A stretch of DNA of 64,000 nucleotides from Entamoeba invadens IP1 (taxonomy: Eukaryota > Evosea > Mastigamoebida > Endamoebidae), in assembly GCF_000330505.1 (NCBI RefSeq), contig NW_004191750.1, positions 185,784 to 249,783 of the forward strand. The letters run 5' to 3'. Positions 54,869 through 64,000 of the stretch are shown here, piece by piece; the first letter of the stretch is position 1, and every line of letters starts with the position of its first letter. Position numbers and translations under genes: made by a program. The notes below the pieces were generated by a model that had not been told where the DNA came from, did no database searches, and saw only the letters and a list, made by a program, of their open reading frames with translations.

Positions 54869-57864
54869 TTTTAAATGCAATATTTTTAGGTTTTATCGCA
54901 TAAATTTGATATAATTTGATAAAATGTTGCGATACAAGAACTATTTTTAAGTTATTAAACAATCTATAACTAATATATATTATTTTTTTTGATTTTTTCT
55001 TGATTTAAAGTTTGTGTTTAATTGTTTTTACTAAAAACAAATTAAATTTTAAACAAAATAACAATTAACTATTATTTATTATGTTATTATTTACAATAAA
55101 GTAATATTATTTAAAAATTTAATTTAAAAAAAAATTGTTTGATGAATATTTTGTGATGATAAATTTTGTTGTTTTATTTAAATCTAAAAAAATGAAATAC
55201 ATTTTTATTATATGGTATATCGATTAGTAATTGATTATTTAAACCTATTTTTTGATTTGCCATAAAATAATATAAGTAAAATAAAATGGGGTTATTTGTT
55301 TAAAAAACTTGTTTTTCTTAAGAAATATATATAGATGATAACAATTTTTGTATCTAAAAAAGAACATTGATTGTTTATATTCTCAATCCATTTGAGTACT
55401 TATTTTGATATTCAGATATTTGAGATGAAATGTATCTTATTTCAAAGTATTTAAAATAATACATAGTTATTACCAAAATTGTTTTTTATAAGTAATTTAT
55501 TTAAGGTATTACTATTTCAACATGTAAAAAAGACTTCGCATCTTTTATACATAAATTAAACCATTTTATTGGCGTTTTTCGATACAAATTATTGATAATA
55601 TAATTCTCAGGCGCGAAGCCTAACGTATAAGTATATATCTAATAAGTCATTTGTTTGATCATTATGCACAATGTGAGCAATTTATTATGTATATTATTTT
55701 AATTACCTTTGATAAGAAATAATAATAATAGTCATAAATAAGTATGTTATAATTACTCGAAACGTGTTGATTGTATAAAAATTTAAATAACCCTGTTTAA
55801 AATATGTGATAATAAATAAAAGAGATTACACACAATAATAACGTTTATTTTGATAACTTCTTAATTAAAATTATACTTTACATACTTCTCTTAAATTATA
55901 GTTGTTGTATTACAAATTAAATAAAGTTATATTTCTTTATTATAGTTATTATATATTGTAAAGTATATTTGAAATGGTTTTATTCATTTCTTTGAAGTAT
56001 CATACAGACTTTTCTTATATTAAAAAATTAATACTGATATCATTATATTTTAATACATATTTTTTCGGTATAAAAATAACAAAAACAAAAACATTTTTTT
56101 ATATTTTTTTCAGAAATTGAAATAAAATAAAATTTTGATATAAATTTCGAAATAATTATTATTAGAAGGAGTGTACTGTTATTTAATATGTAAATCACCA
56201 CCAATTTATACAGAAGTCATTGAAAATAAAACAATTCACTTAAAAAAGAAGCAATAGAAAGATAAAGATGCGACAAAAGCGTTTAAAATAAATTTAAACC
56301 AATATTTTAGTAATTCTTACATCTAACAATGAGGAATAAAATTTCAGAAAGAAAGACTTGTTTGGAGTATTTGATCAAAAACATTTAAATAATCAAAACT
56401 AAAATTCATTGGGTAAACTATGGTACAATAATTCTAATGAAAATCATTGATATGTAAAAGTTATTCGTAAACACACAATAAATAATTGGTGGTGTATTTT
56501 TTTCATTTTGTAACACTTGATATTGAAATTAACATGTTATTAACATGACAAGCATTTTAAATTGAATATAAAGCAATTATTACTGAAATTTAATTAATGA
56601 ATTTGGAATTATTTTTAATATTTTTGTCATTTTGTTTTTAAATTTTTATGTTTTATTTTTTTCTTTGCGATGATCAAAATAATCGTTCTAAAATTGTAAT
56701 ATTATAACCCCAGTTGTTCTGACAATTAACCATGTTTATCATAAAAATGGTCAAAGAAAAATGATTGAGTTGTAGTTAATAATAACTTTTCTTGTAGATT
56801 TTTATTGATGAAAAGTGCCTTCCTTTTTTGATTGAAACCTTCTATAGTAAAAACACCCTTTTTAGTCGAAGTTTTCAAAATGACAAAAGATTGGATTTGG
56901 CTTATACTTTACTTCTATTTTTTGATCTAAAATCAAAATGTTACAACAGTTTTCTATATATATAGACAAAAGGAATGTTCTAAATACCTTCTATCTTTGG
57001 CAGTAAGTGAAAAATATCATTTGTTGTGAACTAAACTATTTTTTTATAATATCGTTAATAAAATTGGATTTAGATACATACTTTGACTTTAATTTTAATT
57101 CTTCACATCTTCATAAAACTCGAAACAATTTGTTTATTAGTATGAGGTGTTGGAATTCCATTTTCAATTATATTTTAAATTCCATCCCAATATATATAAG
57201 GTTTTTACTATTAATTATAGTATTATAATTATTGAGTAAAAACACAAAACAATAAAAAACATTTTTCAGAATATTCTAATAAAATGGCATTATTGTATTA
57301 TTGTTTTATGATTTTACTTATTTTATATATAATAACAATAGCAATCCAATGTGTTTGGGTATAAAATCCTTTATATTTATCAAAAATTTGGAAGTTTGTT
57401 CATTTGAACAAGACTGAAATACATTAATATAACCAACTCAAAATTATTATTGCTAATAATTTACAAATTTGTCACTTGTAAAACATTTGAATAAATAACC
57501 GTTTATAGACAAAACAATCCGAAACAACTAAAATAAATTATAAATGTACTATTAATTTGCTTTACGTTTTTCACATTTTATTGTCACGGCATAATCACTC
57601 ATATTTCCTTCTATAATTATGAACCTAAATTGCCACTCCGTTCGAGCCAAAACCATAACCAAACCAAAACCAAACTAAATAGGCTTCAAAATATGAAGTG
57701 TTGGTTTTCTATTGAAAACCCAAAGAATTAATTCGATAACAAAGCTCTTCTCAAGAACATACCTAATTATTCCCCAGATTTTGTTCAAAAACATTGCCCA
57801 TTTTATTAAAGCCCAATATCCTTCTTTCTGTTTTGAGAATTTTTCATCAACCAGATTTAAACGT
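54869..57864. other. A+T-rich desert of 3 kb
   Basis: No gene or clear repeat. A small G+C palindrome AGGCGCGAAGCCT near 55611 is the only compositional outlier. Confidence 0.65.
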
Positions 57865-58581
57865 ATGGATGATCTGATTATTATCGTTATGTCGGAACCT
57901 TCAGTCTTGTATCAATGTTCCCATGATCCAATCCTCGTTAGAGGTCTTTATGATAAGGAAATGTACATAGTCTATCCACCTTATTTCACAGAAACTTCAT
58001 TTGAACCAAATTGTGGTTCAATACCTTACCAGTTCATGAAAGATAATTATAAGATGGATATACGGACAGTTCAAGCTTCTCAAGAGTGTATATGCATAGG
58101 TCTACTGAACGATTTTTGCTCGTTCACTTTCAAACAGCCAGCAAAGAAAAGTACAGTCTCTCCACAATTTGTGAGGCTGTCTTCACTCACTTTTGAAAAT
58201 GGAGAGTGCCTCAACGTGGAGGAGTTTGTCAAAAAGAGATGTGAGAAAATACTGAAGGATGATATAAAAGATGGAATCCAAGCCAAAACTGCTCAGAGGA
58301 GGTTTGAAACAAACAAGAAAACAGAAGTTATCCATTTATTAGTCGATATATTGAGGGAAAAGGGGTATTTCTTTGGAACTCGAATGACAGTCGGAAAAGT
58401 TGGGACGAAAAAGACGGAGTATGTGACTGATGTTTGGAAAAATGGGAAATATCTCTTTGGACAAAAAGAGGTTGATAGAAGAGGCACTTTGATATCTAGA
58501 ACTCTTTCTGCAATTGGCATGGGATCCAAGGAATTCAGTGTACAGAGAAAAGAAGGTAAAATTGCAGAAATCATGGTTTAA
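57865..58581 (+). CDS. Third and longest member of the small paralogous family
   Basis: A 238-residue protein from the first in-frame ATG (57865); the frame is open back to 57697 without ATG, so an unrecognised 5' exon is possible. Residues 1-100 (MDDLIIIVMSEPSVLYQ, a Cys/Pro/Tyr-rich segment, then a Met/Ile/Cys-rich strand) have no counterpart in the other complete copy. Residues 110-225 align with the genes at 1-468 and 15703-16317: SLTFENGECLNVEEF, DGIQAKTAQRRFETNKKTE, LVDILREKGYFFGTR, DVWKNGKYLFGQKEVDRR. The partial gene at 1-468 aligns from the FTF strand onward, so it probably had a similar N-terminus. Function unknown. Confidence 0.7.
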   Translation: MDDLIIIVMSEPSVLYQCSHDPILVRGLYDKEMYIVYPPYFTETSFEPNCGSIPYQFMKDNYKMDIRTVQASQECICIGLLNDFCSFTFKQPAKKSTVSPQFVRLSSLTFENGECLNVEEFVKKRCEKILKDDIKDGIQAKTAQRRFETNKKTEVIHLLVDILREKGYFFGTRMTVGKVGTKKTEYVTDVWKNGKYLFGQKEVDRRGTLISRTLSAIGMGSKEFSVQRKEGKIAEIMV

Positions 58582-60262
58582 TGTCAAGAAAGGCTCTTCT
58601 TATGTTTTTTAGGTAAAAACAGTTCAATATTTATTAAATGTTATTGGCTATTTTTTGAAATCTTATTTTATTAGAATAAAAAAACAAACTGTTATTAAAA
58701 TTTTTATTGTAATAAAAGTTGTTTTTTATATAAAAACGAATAAAACATTTTTTTTACTAATCAAGTAAGATTTTGTATTTATTTATTTGTAAATATTATT
58801 TTTTTTGAAACAATTTCACTATGATATTTTTTAAATAAACAAATAGTTTAATAAAATCTTTCTATTATAAAAAATGGAATAATGGTTCAATTGTTGTTAA
58901 ACTATTTCTGCATTTCATGGTATTGGCTCCACTCATTAACCTCACTATACTGATATTGTTTTAAACATAGTTAGACAAAAACAGAGTGTTATTCAAAAAT
59001 GTTTTTTTCAAATTTTTATTAAGACATTACCTTTTTCAGGGTTTTTTGGAAATGTGGAAATAAATTTGATAGGGTTAGCAATAATTTGCATAGTTCAGAT
59101 TAATAATTAATTTTGTCATAAAGTGAACTATCGAAACCCAAATAATATATTAATACTATTGATATATTTACTTAAAAAGTATAAATTCAATTCAAAACAA
59201 TAAATAGTTAAATAACTATGTATATATTAAACAATATTTTAGTTTAAAATATAATTTTGTAGCTATATAAAACAAACTATCAAATATAGTTGAAATAAGG
59301 TACACTAAAGATGTAAAAAATATAAATAACTTGTTATTAATAGATTGGTATTATTTTTATTTATAATTATTATAATATATATTAAAATATATAATAAAAT
59401 AATAGTTAAGTATAGTACATTAGATATTTAATATTGTAAAACATTTAAAAATATAATGTTACAAATTATTTAACCATTATAAAACCTAATAACAACCATT
59501 TATTAATAATTTATTGAGATTATTCATAAACCATTAAACCGATTAAACTATTAACAAATCATTGAAATTACAATAAAAGTATTATTAAAAAATGATTTCG
59601 ACATATATTGAGATATTTAAATAACAAAAAAAACAATAAATATAATATATATAATCATAAACTAATGATTTATTTTACATGAATAAGCCGAATAACGTTA
59701 TTTGTTTTGATTCAAAAATAAAAATAGAATTATATATCCATTTATCAATCGAATTATCATTATGATAACTTTTTAATTACTAACTAATTATTATTTAATT
59801 TCATATGTATTAAACTCAATTATTAACAATTGCAATTTTGAACAATTTCTAATGAAACTTATTTGAATTAATTACTATGAATTATTATATTATTATATTT
59901 ACACAAAGAAAATCATTTTAAACCAAACCCACCTTAAGAAGAATTCAATTACCAACAATAATTTATGTTAGTCTTTTAAATTGAATATCAATGACAAACA
60001 TAAATGATGGGTTTTTGAGAAATCGAATATAGTTAATAATAAACCAAATAAACCATTAAATAAATTATAAACTAATACAAGAAGTATATTATTAGTAATA
60101 CACTTAATGACAATATAAACAGAATTAATAAACAAATTCAAAACAATTTAATAAAACCATGATAAATTACCATTTTTCATATTTTGAAGTAATTTATAAC
60201 AAAATTCTGTTTAATAACACATACAAAAATTATAAATACAAATACCATCTTGAAAATAATAA
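58582..60262. other. A+T-rich desert
   Basis: No gene seen. A CAGGG at about 59037 could be a hAT end, but its partner was not found. Confidence 0.6.
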
Positions 60263-62745
60263 ATGTCAAACTACATACCAAGAACTTGTCTCGAACACAA
60301 TTATAAAGAATTTGAATTAAATTGTTCATTTATACCAAACATAAGTGGCATTTCTAAAACAATTGTAAAACAAGTTCATTATTGCCTTATTTGTGATGAA
60401 GTTTATTCTTATATTGTAGTGAAAAATCACATTTTAACACATTTGCAAGAACGACCAGATAAAACAAAAATGAATGAATTAATAAAAGACAATTTTTCAA
60501 TTTTGAATTGGTTAGCAATAGAAGCATTACAGAAATCAGGACTTGCTTCACATGTTGAATTGGTTGAAAAATATCGATATCTAATTCTTGAACAAAAACA
60601 GAGAATAAATATGTGTTGTAATTCTCAAATGATTGCACAGATGAACAAAATTATCAAAACAATAAGTGATGATTTCGTTTTTCTTCAATTGGAAAACCAA
60701 AGTAAATTATCTTTGGAAACTAATAAATTAAAATTAAACGAAATACACCACGTATTCCTAGACGTGTAAAAATGACATACGAAAAATCTAAAATTCAATC
60801 TTTTGAGAAAGAAGTGTCTCCTTTTTCACAAGAATGTGTTGATGTTCATATGGAAGAAGATATTTTTAGTAATGATGGCACAGAAGACGCTACAAATAAA
60901 AATCCACAAATCCAAATAGAACATACTGAAAGTGTTAATAATTCTGTAAAAGAAAAACACGAAAAAGAAAAAGAGGAGGATTTGGAATTCCTTCTCGATT
61001 CGCTATCTTTGAGTCAAGGATATATAGAAAGTAACATGTTTGTTGGTAACAGAATCAAAGAAAGAATACAAGATAAACTCGGGCAGTCAAGCGACAAATT
61101 TTCAAAATCAAGAGAAGCAGCATCTTTTAGAAGAAAAATGTTTGAAACGTTATTCATGTTAAAATTTTCGTGTTTACATTTAACTTCTATCCAAATTGAC
61201 GCAATTCTCGATATCATTGAAATCGTTCTCGTTTCTTGTAATGTGGAAAAGAATATGGTAGACATAAATATGTGTTCAAAAACTATAATAAGAAACATGC
61301 CCATAATGTCCACAATTGTTGAAAAAAGATTACAGGAGTTTGGAAGAAAAAAATATAACTATACAGCTGTTGTTGATGGTCAAACGAGTAGATCAATATC
61401 TCATCTCTCTGTTTGTGGTCACTTTTATCTTGGTGATTTCAAGACAGTAGAAATTGAAATTCAAGTACGTAACCATTTTGAAAAAAAGGTGGAAACGAAA
61501 TGAGTCGTTGGCTTGAACAGACACTTAGTGATAATGGAATTGACCCCAAATTGTGTGTTGGAATTACGAAAGATAGATGTTCTGCCAACTCTGAAATGAA
61601 GGGGCTGTCTGGTAGTTTTATGAGGAGAGTCGAAGGGTTATCTCCCCTTAATTTTATATCTCATACGTGTTACAATCACACATTATCAATTTGTAGTCAA
61701 AGTATGTCACTTTTTTGAGTTGAGAGATAAAATTAACAATACTTCAGACACGTTTTTTGAGAATCTTCCTTTTGTAAGGGAATTAACAAGTATAGAATTT
61801 GATGTTCTTCGTGTTGTATGTTCAGATCATATTACCCGGTTTTTACAAGCTTCAAGTCTTCGTTTTACGAACCTTCTTATTTATTCATCTAAAAGTGATG
61901 TTTCAACAAATGGAGTAAAAAATACATTAGTAATTTATACAGATTTTGAAGAAATTATGGCAAATGTGCGTAAAGCTAAAACAAGCACAAAAAAGATGGA
62001 ATCTGAGAGGATGGAAGAACAGCTTCTTCTAAATATAAAAAACGAAGCTACTACTAAATTGGACCTTGATATGAAACTGTTTATGCTACCAGAAAATCCA
62101 AGTGATGTTAACCCAGAAGATTATCCTCGTGAACTCAAATTCGAGATCGATAAGTTCGAAGAATTGTTGTGCACAAATTCCGGTAGAATTAAATTGCTTC
62201 GTTTAACCCAGTCATCTCATTTATTTAAACTTCCTAAAATTAAAATGAACAAATTTTTGAAAAACCAAGTTACCAATATAACTTCACATGGTCATTTTTG
62301 TGATATTAATTATCACCACGATAACACCGAAGATATCATTGAAACAGCTGAAACTACTTTTGCGAGTGAAAATATATCAATTCCAAACGATGTTTTGTAT
62401 TTAAAACATTTAAAAGATAGAGTGGAATTTCGAGAACGGAAAACTAAAGAAATGGTATTTTTTGAATCAAAATGTCCTTGTGATTATATTTCAACAGAAA
62501 ACGTATTTCAAATATTTGATTTTTCCATTAAAGAAGATTATAAAAATATCATACAAAGCATCGAAAGAATTGTTATTATCGCACCAACTAGTTGTTGGTG
62601 TGAACATTCTTTTAAATATTGGGAAGATGCATATTCGGATAATATAAGTGAAAAGATGCAGAAGGCAAAAATGGATTCAAAAAGAATATGCAATGAAATC
62701 GAAAAAGGATATGGCCAACCTTCTATAAAGCTCTATAATAACTGA
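60263..62745 (+). pseudogene. Degenerate hAT-like transposase of a second family
   Basis: Four ORFs in tandem with frame changes: 60263-60769, 60772-61503, 61500-61718 (overlapping by ATGA) and 61720-62745. The first has a zinc-finger-like CLICDEVYSYIVVKNHILTH. The second ends in VVDGQTSRSISHLSVCGHFY, and the third has KDRCSANSEMKGLSGSF and HTCYNHTLSI, which correspond in order to the D, D..N..G and C..H blocks of hAT cores. The last ends IIAPTSCWCEHSFKYWEDAY, a hAT dimerisation motif. It differs in sequence from the element at 38668-40970, so it is another family. No terminal repeats or target duplication were found. It could alternatively be a domesticated gene with introns, but frames do not splice cleanly. 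Confidence 0.65.
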
Positions 62746-64000
62746 TCGTTCGTTTTATTATTTTTTGTTTTTTATTTTATTTTGTAATATTTTTATTAGA
62801 ATTAAAGAATTTTAATGTATTTATAGTTAATAATGTCAACTAAATAAAATTTCAATGGTTTTTATTGAATTATTTAATTTGAAAATAACCATTTTAATAA
62901 ATATTTATGTAAAATATTAATATTACTTTAATAAAATTTTTAATTATTATTTATAAATAATAACTATTGAACAATAAAAACCTTATATATCTGGTTTTAT
63001 GTATAATATTTTTATAATCGTTATTTAATAAAAACACCAAAAAATTTATAAAATGTCAAAATTTAATATATTGTAATATTATAATACATAGACATTTAAT
63101 TAATATAATTAATTTATTTTTTATTAAATAATAATTGGGTTATTTGCATAACAGTATAAACATAATTCATACCGATACAAAAGGTTTAAAAAACTTATAT
63201 TAATTAATTAAGTATTAAATAATAAAGAGACAGTTTTAGGATTATTTGTTGTTATATAAAATTTTGGGTTTTTAAATGAATAAAATCGGGAATATTAGTA
63301 ATAATAGTAAGCAATTGTCCAAACTTCCTAAAAGTTAACAATTTAACATAGTAAAAGGACATAATCTTTGTTTAAATATTAATCAAGTCATTAATAATTT
63401 TTGTGAATACAACAGTATCTACAATTGAAAGACAAATTCTTTTTATTCAGATAGTAATACATCTTAACATAGAGTTTACCATAAAACGTTTATTATTTAG
63501 ATGTTTGACAATTTAAAATCTTCGAATTTTGGAAAATTTTTTGTTTTTTAATTTTTTTTCTTGATCCCGAAATTTTGGCTGAATATTTGACTTGTCAATT
63601 TTTGTCTCGGCAATTTTGAAAATAGAAATAACATTTCTTATATTTTACTATAAAATATTACTATTTGATTTTTTAAAACAAAAAAAAATCAGTTTAAATA
63701 TTTTTTTACTCACAAAATTGATTTTGATCAATTATTTTGTGTAAATACTTAATAAAATGTTGAAATTTCTGCAATTTTGGGAATTATACCCATAAAATAA
63801 TGAATAAATGTATAACTATGTTTTAAATGAAACACAATTTTTTGTTTTTTTATTTGTAAAAAAAATAAAATGAATAAACTGATCAATATATAAACTAATT
63901 TTCAAAAGTCGATAGTGAGAATTTTTCATTATTGTGTATTGAATCAGGATTTAGTATGCTAAAAACACCCGTTTTGGGGGGTTTTCTGGTTTCAAGTAAG
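62746..64000. other. A+T-rich DNA to the window end
   Basis: No gene seen. Confidence 0.6.

Noticed and set aside
1..64000. tRNA genes, rRNA genes and CRISPR arrays
   Set aside because: No cloverleaf with a GTTCGA-type loop, no rRNA-like blocks and no regularly spaced repeats were found by reading.

Overview
The window looks like a chromosomal contig of an Entamoeba species. Genes are mostly intronless or carry short introns with GTTTGT-type donors, intergenic DNA is extremely A+T-rich, and TATA elements resemble the Entamoeba core-promoter TATA. Gene families typical of the genus are present, notably an inactive-myotubularin/LRR/GTPase/kinase protein and kelch-kinase and Myb proteins. Two classes of DNA transposon (hAT and Mutator-like) and a secreted expansin point to E. 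invadens rather than E. histolytica, but that species call is inference. There are three runs of exactly 100 N (3242-3341, 13560-13659, 28805-28904).

Left part (1-18300): a partial gene of a small three-member family, a Myb protein (4011-4463), a coiled-coil protein, and a 5.8 kb minus-strand gene (6124-11942). Splicing joins three ORFs of that gene into a 1886-residue RhoGAP-like / PH-GRAM / dead myotubularin / LRR / P-loop / kinase protein. Next come a divergent pair of genes for the same 31-residue Lys/Ala-rich peptide, a candidate small RNA, a second member of the three-member family, and a C9ORF72-like DENN protein.

Centre (18500-38200): a translation-factor cluster with DPH1 (3 exons) and eIF2B-beta (4 exons) convergent; two small genes; a tandem pair of RasGAP-like proteins with matching introns; a phytol/dolichol-kinase-family membrane enzyme; an EF-hand protein; a kelch-repeat protein with a tyrosine-kinase-type catalytic domain; a GPI-anchored expansin-like protein; and an actobindin.

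Right part (38600-64000): a degraded hAT transposon with an 8-bp target-site duplication, a Mutator-like element with about 211-bp terminal inverted repeats, a second Myb gene, a two-TM protein, a small two-exon gene, an ERCC6/CSB-type SNF2 ATPase, a 1192-residue protein with a possible dead ubiquitin-protease domain, the third member of the small family, a second hAT-like relic, and long A+T-rich deserts.

One theme recurs. Several signalling proteins keep an enzyme fold but seem to have lost its key residues: the myotubularin loop, the RasGAP and RhoGAP arginine fingers, and the USP-like Cys and His boxes. All intron calls rest on donor/acceptor motifs and on total exon lengths divisible by three; no transcript data were available.
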